Part shown: positions 9,077-17,705 of the stretch, piece after piece | Numbering within the stretch: the stretch's first letter is position 1 | How the letters are laid out: each line of letters begins with the position of its first letter | Assembly: GCF_024347615.1 (NCBI RefSeq) | Contig: NZ_AP025509.1 | Span: forward strand, 620,001 to 684,000 | DNA length: 64,000 bases | Direction: 5' to 3' | Source: Vibrio splendidus | GTDB lineage: Bacteria > Pseudomonadota > Gammaproteobacteria > Enterobacterales > Vibrionaceae | Translations under genes and position numbers: made by a program | The notes under the pieces: generated by a model | Databases searched by the model: none | What the model saw: only the letters and a program-made list of their open reading frames with translations | Told to the model about the DNA's origin: nothing

Positions 9077-9511
9077 ATGTCTACATTCAACACACGATGC
9101 CCTTCTTGTAATGGCGTAAACCGAGTTCCTTCAGAAAGAATTTCAGAAAGCCCAACTTGTGGTAAATGCAAAACAGCATTGCTCGATGGCGCTCCCATCG
9201 AGGGAACGTCACTTAATTTCCAATCTATCTTGAACAGTTCACAGCCTGTGGTTGTCGATTTCTGGGCGACATGGTGTAACCCATGCGTGGGTTTTGCGCC
9301 AGTGTTCAGTGACGTTGCTAAAGAGCGTTCGGGAGATGTTCGATTCGTTAAGATTGATACTGAAGCTCAGCAACAGCTTGCCGCGATGTACCAAATCAGA
9401 AGTATTCCCACGGTGATGGTGTTTAAAGATGGCAAACGTGTCGATACGATTAACGGTGCGTTACCAAAAGGCCAATTTGATCAATGGCTTAATCAAGCTC
9501 TAACCAAGTAA
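9077..9511 (+). CDS. trxC: Thioredoxin 2, with WCNPC active site
   Basis: 144-residue cytoplasmic disulfide reductase of the TrxC type. An N-terminal zinc-ribbon (Cys8, Cys11, Cys28, Cys31) precedes the thioredoxin fold. The active-site sequence is WCNPC (Cys67, Cys70) instead of the near-universal WCGPC; the codon for Asn is unambiguous (aac). The Gly position tunes redox potential in thioredoxins, so the Asn may alter function. AGAGAAAG precedes the ATG. Confidence 0.93.
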   Translation: MSTFNTRCPSCNGVNRVPSERISESPTCGKCKTALLDGAPIEGTSLNFQSILNSSQPVVVDFWATWCNPCVGFAPVFSDVAKERSGDVRFVKIDTEAQQQLAAMYQIRSIPTVMVFKDGKRVDTINGALPKGQFDQWLNQALTK

Positions 9512-9581
9512 CACTATTATTTAAGCTATTGGTTAAGCGATTGAATTAGCTTTGGCTTTATTCTAAGTAAGCACACAAAAA

Positions 9582-9621
9582 TAGGTTAGAGAGTCTTACC
9601 AAATCAAGACTATCTAACCTA
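9582..9621. terminator. Bidirectional terminator between trxC and the GMC gene
   Basis: TAGGTTAGA...TCTAACCTA 9-bp stem with an inner AGTCTT/AAGACT pairing. It is followed by TGTTTTATTT on the plus strand and TTTTTGTG on the minus strand. Confidence 0.75.
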
Positions 9622-9656
9622 CTGTTTTATTTAGGGTTATCACTTAATTTCTTGAA

Positions 9657-11306
9657 TCAAACCACAGCTTCGCCTTTCGCTTGAATGCCAGATTCTTGCT
9701 TGCCAAACCCGTATTGCTGTTTGATCTGGTCTGCGACTTTCTCGGCAATCATAATGGTTGGTGCATTGGTGTTTGCCCCAATCAATGTCGGCATCACAGA
9801 AGCATCAATGACTCTCAAGTTATCCAATCCATAAACTTTAAGATCGTTATCTACCACGGCTAATAAATCACTGTTAGGGCCCATTTTACAGGTCCCGACC
9901 GGGTGATACTGAGTGTCTGCACGATTGCGAATATCTTGCTCGATAGCCTTGTCATCACTGGCGTCCACTGGGTAGAAAGCATTGCCACGGATGTCATCAA
10001 ACGCCGAACTCTCTAACATTTGATACTGCTTCTTCCAGCCCTTAATCATAATCTCCATATCTGCAGGATGACTGAAAAACGCAGGATCGATCTTGGGCGG
10101 ATCATAAGGATCATTACTATTAAGCGTTACGCTGCCGTTGCTTTTCGGACGCAACAAGGTGACATGAGAGGTAAACCCATGACTGGTATGGATTTTTCTT
10201 GCATGGTCATCGACAACTGCGACCACAAATACAAACTCTAAATCCGGCACGGCGATATGATCTTCGGAACAAAGAAAACCAATCCCTTCAGCGAAGTTGC
10301 TACTCATCTTGCCACGGCGTTCTTTGTGCCATAGCGGCAAAGCTTTGGTCATTTCAGAGGCCATTTGCAACGAGATGCCGAAGGTTTCGCGCTTTTCGCT
10401 GCATTTGTACGAATGCACTAAGTCGATATGGTCTTGCAGGTTCTTGCCCACTCCAGGCAACTCATGAACCTGTTCGATGTCATGCGCCTCCAAATCGTCT
10501 TTAGCACCGACACCAGACAATAATAACAACTGGGGAGAACCAAATGCACCAGCAGATAGAATCACCTCTTTGTTGGATCTGATCTGATAACGCTGTCCGT
10601 CCGAGCCATATTCAACGCCAACCGCTTGCTTACCTTCAAACAAGACCTTATGTGTGGTGGCTTTAGTAACGACCGTGAGATTCGATCGTGAAAGGTTTGG
10701 CGTTAAGTAAGCCTTGGCAGCGCTGCATCGTTCACCATTCAGCTGAGTGACCTGGGTCGGCATCGCCCCAAACTGAGCCGCACCGTTAATATCTTCATTG
10801 CGAGGCACGCCTATCGATTCACAGGCCGTTAAGTAGCGTTCAAGCATTGGGCTTGGCGATCTAAGGTTTGCCACATTAAGAGGACCACCTTGACCATGAA
10901 ACTCATCTTGATGAACTTCGTTGTTTTCGGCTTTCTTAAAGTAAGGCAGACACGAATCATAGTTCCAACCAGAATTACCCAAGCTTTCCCATGTATCGTA
11001 GTCGTAGCGGTGCCCACGAGCGTACATCATGGCATTGATAGAACTTGACCCGCCAAGTGTCTTACCTCTTGGTTGGTAACCTTTGCGGCCGTTCAAACCC
11101 GGCTGTTCAACCGTTTCGAAGGCCCAATTATTGAGTTTGGTTGGCATCATAGCCACCACGCCAACCGGTGTATGAATGAATGGGCTCGTGTCTTTACCGC
11201 CCGCTTCTAACAAGCAAACAGTGACATTAGGATCTTCCGACAACCGAGAAGCCATGACACACCCCGCAGAACCACCGCCAATAACAATAAAATCATAACT
11301 ATCCAT
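9657..11306 (-). CDS. GMC-family FAD-dependent alcohol dehydrogenase
   Basis: 549-residue glucose-methanol-choline oxidoreductase, annotated choline dehydrogenase-like in many genomes. The FAD-binding motif VIGGGSAGCVMASRLSE lies at residues 8-24. The GMC signature GRGKTLGGSSSINAM-like segment follows near residue 80, and the catalytic His is in YHPVGTCKMG near the C-terminus. There are no betB or betI neighbours, so glycine-betaine synthesis is unlikely. Its ATG overlaps the upstream acyl-CoA synthetase by 8 bp. The pair resembles the AlkJ/AlkK logic: oxidise a medium or long alcohol, then activate the acid. Confidence 0.88.
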   Translation of the reverse strand: MDSYDFIVIGGGSAGCVMASRLSEDPNVTVCLLEAGGKDTSPFIHTPVGVVAMMPTKLNNWAFETVEQPGLNGRKGYQPRGKTLGGSSSINAMMYARGHRYDYDTWESLGNSGWNYDSCLPYFKKAENNEVHQDEFHGQGGPLNVANLRSPSPMLERYLTACESIGVPRNEDINGAAQFGAMPTQVTQLNGERCSAAKAYLTPNLSRSNLTVVTKATTHKVLFEGKQAVGVEYGSDGQRYQIRSNKEVILSAGAFGSPQLLLLSGVGAKDDLEAHDIEQVHELPGVGKNLQDHIDLVHSYKCSEKRETFGISLQMASEMTKALPLWHKERRGKMSSNFAEGIGFLCSEDHIAVPDLEFVFVVAVVDDHARKIHTSHGFTSHVTLLRPKSNGSVTLNSNDPYDPPKIDPAFFSHPADMEIMIKGWKKQYQMLESSAFDDIRGNAFYPVDASDDKAIEQDIRNRADTQYHPVGTCKMGPNSDLLAVVDNDLKVYGLDNLRVIDASVMPTLIGANTNAPTIMIAEKVADQIKQQYGFGKQESGIQAKGEAVV

Positions 11307-12903
11307 TAGTCACCTCCGCTATTTCTAGTGGGTGCAATTCGCGCTTCAATATTTTGCCGGTTGCTGTCATGGGTAAGGCTTTGCGAATGAATACCTTACG
11401 CGGATATTTGTAATCGGCCAATTGCTCACGACACCATGTTATCAGAGCTGCACTATCACATTGCGTATGTTCGTGAAGCACCACATGAGCGTGAATCTCC
11501 TCGCCTAGGCGATCATGATGTTCACCCACAACCGCGACCATTTCGACATCAGGATGACACATCAATACTTCTTCGATTTCGCGCGGATACACGTTGTAAC
11601 CCCCACGGATGATCATGTCTTTCACGCGGTCAACAATGAACAAGTTGCCGTGCTGATCGGTGCGTCCAATATCTCCTGTTAGGAACCAACCGTCTCTTAT
11701 CGCTTCTGCTGTCGCCTCTGGCCTTTGATAGTAGCCTTTCATGACACTTGGACTTTTGATGCAGACTTCGCCCAATTCACCCATTGCAACAGAGTTACCT
11801 TGTATATCAGTGATCTTGATAAGGTGACCACACAAAGGTTGACCCACACTGCCAGACAATCGGTCACCATCAATATGATTAAAGGTCGCAACTGGCGCTG
11901 TTTCTGATAAACCATAGCCTTCTAATACTGGAAGCTCAAAGCGAGACTCAAACTGTCGTATTACTTCAAGAGGCATAGAAGCACCGCCAGACACGCCAAG
12001 TCTCAAGCTGTGTTTAACCTGTTCAGAGCATTTGCTTGTGTTTTCTAAACTATCAGGAGACTCTTCTCCCGCCTTTAATAGCGAGATATACATAGTAGGA
12101 ACACCCGCAAATACGCTTACTTTGTGGTTAATGATCTGGTCGATCACCAGTGACGGTTCGAAACGCGGAATCAACACCATGGTCGACCCTGTTAGCACAC
12201 TCGCGTTCATCATCACCGTCTGGCCGAAGCTATGGAATAAAGGCAGTGTGGCCATTGTGGTGTCGCTGTACTCCAATCGCATTAGATACTGTGACGACAT
12301 CGCATTGGTTTGCATATTGGTGTGAGAAAGCTCAGCTCCTTTTGGCTGACCTGTCGTACCTGAAGTATAAAGAATCACAGCGGTATCATCACCATGGCAA
12401 GCCACAGACTCAAAAGGAATCAAAGGTTGTGCTAACCAGTCAGCGATTGATTCATGCTGCTCGTTTCTTTCTGAAGTAGTGTCTGCGCCGGCTGGGATGG
12501 GCATCTCGACAAAGTGTTCACAATGGTTTGCCTGTTCGAAACCTTGTAAGCCATAGCGACCGATGGGCAGCTCTTCACTGCCCTCAAAGCATAAATAAGC
12601 TTTCGCGTCCGAATCATTAAGGTGGTAAGCGATCTCTCTTGCTTTAAATAACACGTTCAAAGGCACCACGACGCAGCCTGCTTTTAGAATCCCATAATAG
12701 GCAATCGGGAAATACGTGACATTCGGACACGACAACGCGACCTTATCTCCTTTCTTGAGTCCCAGCTTTCTTAAATTAGCGGCGACGTTTCCAGAAAGTT
12801 GTTCCAACTGAGAAAAGCTGACTTCATCCGTCCCCATTCGCAGAGCGACTTTATTTGGGAAAAGCGAAGCGCTGCGCTCCAAGTTAACAGCAAGATTGTG
12901 CAT
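11299..12903 (-). CDS. Acyl-CoA synthetase (AMP-binding)
   Basis: 534-residue ANL-superfamily ligase that activates a carboxylic acid with ATP and CoA. Motifs appear in order: A3 P-loop ILYTSGTTGQPKGAELSH, A5 GYGLSETAPV, A7 GWFLTGDIG, A8 DRVKDMIIRGGYNVYPREIE and the A10 lysine in TATGKILKREL. All catalytic elements are present. The substrate is most likely a medium/long-chain fatty acid (inference from family and the coupled GMC dehydrogenase). Transcribed divergently from the AraC-type gene at 13207. Confidence 0.9.
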   Translation of the reverse strand: MHNLAVNLERSASLFPNKVALRMGTDEVSFSQLEQLSGNVAANLRKLGLKKGDKVALSCPNVTYFPIAYYGILKAGCVVVPLNVLFKAREIAYHLNDSDAKAYLCFEGSEELPIGRYGLQGFEQANHCEHFVEMPIPAGADTTSERNEQHESIADWLAQPLIPFESVACHGDDTAVILYTSGTTGQPKGAELSHTNMQTNAMSSQYLMRLEYSDTTMATLPLFHSFGQTVMMNASVLTGSTMVLIPRFEPSLVIDQIINHKVSVFAGVPTMYISLLKAGEESPDSLENTSKCSEQVKHSLRLGVSGGASMPLEVIRQFESRFELPVLEGYGLSETAPVATFNHIDGDRLSGSVGQPLCGHLIKITDIQGNSVAMGELGEVCIKSPSVMKGYYQRPEATAEAIRDGWFLTGDIGRTDQHGNLFIVDRVKDMIIRGGYNVYPREIEEVLMCHPDVEMVAVVGEHHDRLGEEIHAHVVLHEHTQCDSAALITWCREQLADYKYPRKVFIRKALPMTATGKILKRELHPLEIAEVTNG

Positions 12904-13206
12904 CCATGATCTCCTTATTCGGCTTAGACCTATTAATCACGGTCACCGTAGACGTTGTTGTATTTTGTTTCGAATATGTGTTTAACCTATGTTCATTTGC
13001 TCTTTGTTTTCGTTTCCAATCTATTGTTATTTCAGCCCTATGCACACGTGCCCGTGTATGGCTTATTAAATTACAACATTTTGATAACATTCTGCAAAGG
13101 TTGCAAAAAGACAAAAAACGGTGATATTCGGACATAATTGCAACACAGCCGACGAAAAGATGTTCGTGGTTAAGATAGAATAAGAACACTCAACAAGAGG
13201 CATATT
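12904..13206. promoter_or_regulatory. Divergent promoter region with inverted repeat
   Basis: A 303-bp region between the acyl-CoA synthetase and its presumed AraC-type regulator. ACACG-TGCC-CGTGT (13044-13057) is a perfect 5-bp inverted repeat that could be an operator. No RNA gene is seen. Confidence 0.4.
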
Positions 13207-14232
13207 ATGGAATACACCGCAGTTTACGAACCGGATATGCAGGCATTTGGTATTCTTGATCTTCAGCTATTGTCTCGATATTTTTCATCATCCTTGACGG
13301 TCGATACGTTATTGAAAGGCAGTAACATCGATGAGTTCCAGCTCAATACGCCAGATACCCACATCACGCTCGCACAAAAATTAGCGGTGTTCAGTAACGC
13401 GCTTGAGAGCTCCAACGTAGAGGGGTTAGGACTAAAAGTTGGACAGGAAGCCCGATTCAGTGATTTTGGTGTGTTGGGTTACGCAGTGTTCAGCAGTGAG
13501 ACACTGTTAGACGCTCTTTTAATGGGCTTCAAATATCTGCGTCTTGCGGGCCCTGTTCTCAAGAAGACCATGTCCGTTGAACATCAAACCGGATACTTTC
13601 GCGCAGAACAACTTATCGAGCTCGACTCTTTGTTGCCTTTCTGTTGTGAGTATTGGTTTTCCGCGATTCAAAGTTTGTGTGAAGAAGTGCTACAGCAGCC
13701 CTTTCCCTCTCTTGTGATCCGCTTCCCTTACCCTAAACCTACCTACGGCGATCTTTATCAGGAGATTTTCCGTTGCCGTGTAGAGTTTGATTGCGAGCAG
13801 CTTGAGTGGCAGTTCGATGCAACACGCCTATATGCACCTTTACCAACGGCTAACCCAATCACGTTACAAATGTGTTTGAAATCTTGTGACGACATGTTGG
13901 CTAGAGTCAGTGCGCCCACCAGCCTTAAAGAGAAGATCTCACAGATGTTTATTGAAAGGCCTGGCTGTTACCCTTCCATTGAAGCGCTATCCACAGAATT
14001 GGGAATGTCTTCTAGAACACTACGTAGACACCTTAAAGCCGCAGATACAAGCTATCAGAAAATATTGGATCACGTGCGATTTCACCTCTCTAGGCATTAT
14101 CTTTCATCGACGCATATGAGTATTGAAGAGATCTCCGATAGAGTGGGTTTTTCGGACAGTGCGAACTTTCGGCATGCCTTTCGTAGGTGGAGCGGAAGCT
14201 CTCCAAGGCAATACCGTAAAGACATCGGATAA
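13207..14232 (+). CDS. AraC-family transcriptional regulator (OruR/Arabinose_bd type)
   Basis: 341 residues. The N-terminal ~200 residues match the arabinose-binding-like sensor domain of the OruR/ArgR subgroup. The C-terminal ~90 carry two helix-turn-helix units (PSIEALSTELGMSSRTLRRH and SIEEISDRVGFSDSANFRHA, the latter followed by WSGSSPRQYR). Divergent position next to the GMC/acyl-CoA synthetase pair makes it their likely activator, responding to a fatty alcohol, acid or related compound (inference). Confidence 0.88.
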   Translation: MEYTAVYEPDMQAFGILDLQLLSRYFSSSLTVDTLLKGSNIDEFQLNTPDTHITLAQKLAVFSNALESSNVEGLGLKVGQEARFSDFGVLGYAVFSSETLLDALLMGFKYLRLAGPVLKKTMSVEHQTGYFRAEQLIELDSLLPFCCEYWFSAIQSLCEEVLQQPFPSLVIRFPYPKPTYGDLYQEIFRCRVEFDCEQLEWQFDATRLYAPLPTANPITLQMCLKSCDDMLARVSAPTSLKEKISQMFIERPGCYPSIEALSTELGMSSRTLRRHLKAADTSYQKILDHVRFHLSRHYLSSTHMSIEEISDRVGFSDSANFRHAFRRWSGSSPRQYRKDIG

Positions 14233-14501
14233 TGTTTTTTGATACCTGAATTAAATCCAAATGATGGAAAATTAGAGGCCTATCATCTTCCAAATTAAAT
14301 AACCAACGAACAAAGGCTTAATAGCTTTTCGACCGCATAAAATCTTGCCAAATCATAAAATGTCGCAATGGCATTTTAGTTTAGATGAACGATAGATTTC
14401 TTTTATCTTAACGACCATTTTTATTCGTTTTACCCAATTCGGTTTCTCCCCCATAGTCGCGGAAAATTCATCGTTTCTTTTACTATTTAGAGGCTCCTGC
14501 A

Positions 14502-15653
14502 TTGGACAACATCCAACCAACAACTCGCATAACTGTTCCTGTTATTGCATTGTCTTTTTACGCGATCGCTTCAGGCTATTTAATGAGTTCATTACCATTA
14601 ATGCTGTCTGAGTATGGCTTAGACAGTAATCTATCGAGTTGGTTGGCGAGTGCCTTTTATGCAGGCCTTTTAGCGGGTACGTTATTGATTGAGCGTGCGA
14701 TCGCTCGCGTTGGTCACAAAGACGCGTTCGTCATTGCACTTAGCGTATTTATCGCCACGATTCTTGTATTACCGTTGGCGCCACATCAATCAGTTTGGTT
14801 GTTGGCTCGTTTCGTCGCGGGTGTCTCAGTCGCTGGGATCTTTGTGATTGTGGAATCTTGGCTAATGAGCGGTGAAGAATCTCAACGTGCGAAACGTTTA
14901 GGGGTTTACATGTGTTCGTTATATGGCGGTTCGGCCGTTGGTCAACTTGGCATCGGATACCTTGGTATTACGGGCGGCGTGCCTTTCATTGCAATGTTCA
15001 CCCTGCTGTTTGGAGCAATCATTGTATTGATGTACGGACAAGCGACAGCACCACAAATTCACGATGCGCAGTCTTTATCACTGAAACAAATCAGCAAGCT
15101 AAGTCACAGCGCTTTGATTGGCTGTATTGTATCTGGGTTAACACTTGGGTCTATTTACGGATTGATGCCTGTCGAACTCGCTCAGCGTAACATCGCACAC
15201 CAAGACATTGGCGGTTTGATGGCGTTAGTGATTATGGGTGGTATGGCCGTTCAACCGATGGTGACGTGGTTGTCTCACCACATAGGACAAGTGTTATTAA
15301 TGGCTCTGTTCTGCCTGCTAGGGGTTGCAAGCATTGGTGTACTAACGATAAACCATGATTTCTACGTACTAGGCATGAGCCTATTCGTACTGGGCATGGC
15401 AACATTCGCACTTTACCCAATTGCGATTAACTTAGGTTGTCGTAACTTAGACCCAAGCTATCTAGTGTCAGTGACTCAGGTTATGCTGTTGTGTTACAGC
15501 ATTGGTTCAGTCGCAGGACCATTGGTAGCAGATAGCTTTATGGATTCTCAAGCAGGACTATTTACTTACCTGTTTGCGTCTCTGCTAGCGACAACGATTT
15601 ACATGTTAATCGCAAGCCTAAAGCGCTCTCCTCTACAGATTGCTGGCGAGTGA
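14502..15653 (+). CDS. MFS transporter (TTG start)
   Basis: 383-residue major facilitator with about 12 hydrophobic segments and MFS loop motifs (IARVGHKDAF after TM2). The start is TTG at 14502, supported by AGAGG eight bases upstream and by the absence of an in-frame ATG before the first membrane segment. Substrate unknown; it resembles the sugar/drug MFS of YcaD type. The 268 bp upstream are AT-rich with no other gene seen. Confidence 0.8.
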   Translation: MDNIQPTTRITVPVIALSFYAIASGYLMSSLPLMLSEYGLDSNLSSWLASAFYAGLLAGTLLIERAIARVGHKDAFVIALSVFIATILVLPLAPHQSVWLLARFVAGVSVAGIFVIVESWLMSGEESQRAKRLGVYMCSLYGGSAVGQLGIGYLGITGGVPFIAMFTLLFGAIIVLMYGQATAPQIHDAQSLSLKQISKLSHSALIGCIVSGLTLGSIYGLMPVELAQRNIAHQDIGGLMALVIMGGMAVQPMVTWLSHHIGQVLLMALFCLLGVASIGVLTINHDFYVLGMSLFVLGMATFALYPIAINLGCRNLDPSYLVSVTQVMLLCYSIGSVAGPLVADSFMDSQAGLFTYLFASLLATTIYMLIASLKRSPLQIAGE

Positions 15654-15683
15654 CATAGCAAGCTCATTAGATAGAGAATAGTG

Positions 15684-15729
15684 GGGCTCTTCGTGTGACT
15701 AATAGTCTAAATGAAGCGCCCTTTTCTTT
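15684..15729 (+). terminator. Terminator of the MFS gene
   Basis: Nine-base stem with one mismatch (15684-15692 against 15713-15721), followed by TTTTCTTT. A second small hairpin (GACT-AAT-AGTC) is nested in the loop. Confidence 0.6.
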
Positions 15730-15771
15730 AACTGTAATAATGCGAAGAAATATAAAACCAGCGAACAGTGT

Positions 15772-16107
15772 TTAAGGTTGGAACACGTAACCTTCACCCG
15801 TTATCGTCATGATCAGCCCATCACCAAACAAAGATCGAATTTCCGAGATGGCGACGATCACAGAAGAATTGGTGACTTTCTCACTTTCCCAGCCAATCTT
15901 CTTTAATTGACTAACACTGAACAGTTCGCCCCGATGTCGATTCATAAATAAAATGATCTTTCGGTACGCCAAAGGCATAGTAGCCAGTACGTAACCATTT
16001 TCAACATTGCGGATGAGTTTGGTGTTGAGTTCAACAATTTTACCGTTTAATTCAAGTACTAGGTTGTTTTCAGAGTGGTTCATTTCTATTGCAGGATAAG
16101 AGTCCAT
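15772..16107 (-). CDS. Stand-alone OmpR/ToxR-type winged-helix protein A
   Basis: 111 residues with a Trans_reg_C (winged helix) pattern: MPLAYRKIILFMNRHRGELFS, then SQLKKIGWESEKVTNSSVIVAISEIRSLF, ending in the wing GEGYVFQP. There is no receiver domain and no membrane segment, unlike OmpR or ToxR family regulators. About 35 N-terminal residues form a poorly conserved extension. It is a tandem paralogue of the gene at 16284, the two lying head-to-tail 176 bp apart. Target genes are unknown. Confidence 0.72.
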   Translation of the reverse strand: MDSYPAIEMNHSENNLVLELNGKIVELNTKLIRNVENGYVLATMPLAYRKIILFMNRHRGELFSVSQLKKIGWESEKVTNSSVIVAISEIRSLFGDGLIMTITGEGYVFQP

Positions 16108-16283
16108 TTTTATATCATTCCCTTACTATATAGCCAGCGACAATGTCAGATTCATTCATATTTATATAACGTCGCTTATAAGTGGACGTTTTAGATTTGA
16201 CGATAATCAATGGAATTCGTACGGTAAAGAGATTAAATTTTTATTATTAAGATATTAACAGGATATAAATAGAGGATTATTTA

Positions 16284-16631
16284 TTACTCCATGACATACC
16301 CTTCGTTGGAAACGGTTTGTATACAACGGCAGTCAAGAATCCTCCTTATCTCGTAAATAGCAACCAACACAGATGCAGATGTCACCGCTTTACCTGCCCA
16401 GCCTACACGCTTCAAAATTTGCTTGCTCACCACTTGGCCTCTGTTCAGGTAAAGATAGAAAAGTACTTTACGATGAGGCTCAGCAAGCGTTCCTATTATT
16501 GAACCACAACCCTGCTTGCGTACGATTTTAGTGCCTGATTGAAACTCTTTATTGTTTAAAATGAGCTTCGACGGAAGAGCTAAATCATCCGTCTCACTGA
16601 TAACTTGGTGCATTAATTCCTCGTGTTGCAT
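16284..16631 (-). CDS. Stand-alone OmpR/ToxR-type winged-helix protein B
   Basis: 115 residues, same architecture as the gene at 15772: EPHRKVLFYLYLNRGQVVSK, KRVGWAGKAVTSASVLVAIYEIRR and the terminal wing NEGYVME. Shared features with its neighbour (G-W-x-x-x-x-V-T-x-x-S-V-x-V-A-I-x-E-I-R) show common descent. No receiver or transmembrane part. A perfect 14-bp palindrome lies 75 bp upstream. Confidence 0.72.
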   Translation of the reverse strand: MQHEELMHQVISETDDLALPSKLILNNKEFQSGTKIVRKQGCGSIIGTLAEPHRKVLFYLYLNRGQVVSKQILKRVGWAGKAVTSASVLVAIYEIRRILDCRCIQTVSNEGYVME

Positions 16632-16705
16632 AAGCAGTCGTCTTCTGAGATATTTCCAATACTATCGAATAGAGCAAAAATACTAAATTGATAGATAGCT
16701 CAATA

Positions 16706-16719
16706 CAGTAATATTACTG
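16706..16719. promoter_or_regulatory. Perfect palindrome upstream of winged-helix gene B
   Basis: CAGTAATATTACTG is a perfect 14-bp palindrome in the promoter region of the gene starting at 16631. Possible operator, perhaps autoregulatory; the binding protein is not known. Confidence 0.4.
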
Positions 16720-16761
16720 CAAAGCTTGATCTTGCGTAATTGATCGAGGAAATAAGCAAGG

Positions 16762-17655
16762 CTAACCAAGAAGTCGATGGCTTTTTCGATATTGGCTGGG
16801 TGACAGACCAAAATGTTTTTTAAAGCGATGTGAGAAGTTATAAGGATCTTTGTAGCCTAAACGGTTGGCAATCATAGAGACTGACCAATCTTGATATTTC
16901 AGCAAACTGGTGGCTTTATCCATGCGCAATTGAATCAATTTACTGCGTGGTGAGAGGTTGAATAGCGTCTTGGTGACTCTATTTAGCTGCTCTTCACTGA
17001 TGAACACCCTTTCGGCCATCCCTGCGACGGTCCATGGCTGGTGCAGACTGCTTTCAATCTCATTATAGAGTGCTTGAACGCGTGCGGTGGTGCTGGTCGA
17101 TTTGGGTTCAAACCCCGTCAACGTTCGGATGATTTCACTCAAGAGCAACTTACGGTAACTGGCTCGCCCTCCTATCTCAAAGTAAACCAAGTTCATTAAT
17201 GACCAGATCTGTTCACACTCTCCGAACGGCACAATCCCCTGACCTAAACTTGCTATGTGCTGCCATTGCTGCGTATCAGGCGTCAGCATCCACGCCATTT
17301 TCCAATAATTATATTGAGGATCGAGTTCAAAACGAAATGGGGTTTCGGCAGGAAGAACCACCAGCGTATAAGGCGTAATCGCTTGTACCGAGGTTGAAGT
17401 GGTTAGAATTCCACCCCCTTCTTGAGTAAAAATCAACGTATGAACATTGACGGATTCTCGCTCAACCCAATAACCATCGTATAGCTTTGCCATACCGCCC
17501 ATATAGACACCAAAGCTTTTCATCTCTGGGATATCTTCAACGGTCAAAAAACGTTCTTTGCACTGTTCGGCAAGAAAAACGTCATCGTGCCAAGTGGATT
17601 TTGGCTTCATTGATTCAATGACGGATTTGCACAGGTTTTGTTGTTTTTTAAACAT
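16762..17655 (-). CDS. AraC-family transcriptional regulator (cupin type)
   Basis: 297 residues. The N-terminal ~180 residues look like the AraC cupin ligand domain. The C-terminal ~100 have two helix-turn-helix units (TVAGMAERVFISEEQLNRVT and SVSMIANRLGYKDPYNFSHR) and the family ending FGLSPSQYRK. It is divergent from the MATE transporter with only 50 bp between start codons, so it probably controls that efflux gene. Confidence 0.87.
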   Translation of the reverse strand: MFKKQQNLCKSVIESMKPKSTWHDDVFLAEQCKERFLTVEDIPEMKSFGVYMGGMAKLYDGYWVERESVNVHTLIFTQEGGGILTTSTSVQAITPYTLVVLPAETPFRFELDPQYNYWKMAWMLTPDTQQWQHIASLGQGIVPFGECEQIWSLMNLVYFEIGGRASYRKLLLSEIIRTLTGFEPKSTSTTARVQALYNEIESSLHQPWTVAGMAERVFISEEQLNRVTKTLFNLSPRSKLIQLRMDKATSLLKYQDWSVSMIANRLGYKDPYNFSHRFKKHFGLSPSQYRKSHRLLG

Positions 17656-17705
17656 GTTGTTACTTCGCTCAAAACACTATAGTTCTGCCATAAATCGGAG
17701 AGCTT

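Noticed and set aside
10199..10504. Long antisense open frames inside the GMC, acyl-CoA synthetase, nirB, nirC and idrA-like genes
   Set aside because: They lie opposite strongly conserved coding regions, have no ribosome sites and no recognisable protein features.
9657..11306. betA choline dehydrogenase
   Set aside because: No betB, betI or choline transporter nearby and tight coupling to an acyl-CoA synthetase; general GMC alcohol dehydrogenase is safer.
12884..13189. 101-residue minus-strand frame overlapping the acyl-CoA synthetase promoter
   Set aside because: Low-complexity composition, covers the divergent regulatory region, and no family resemblance.
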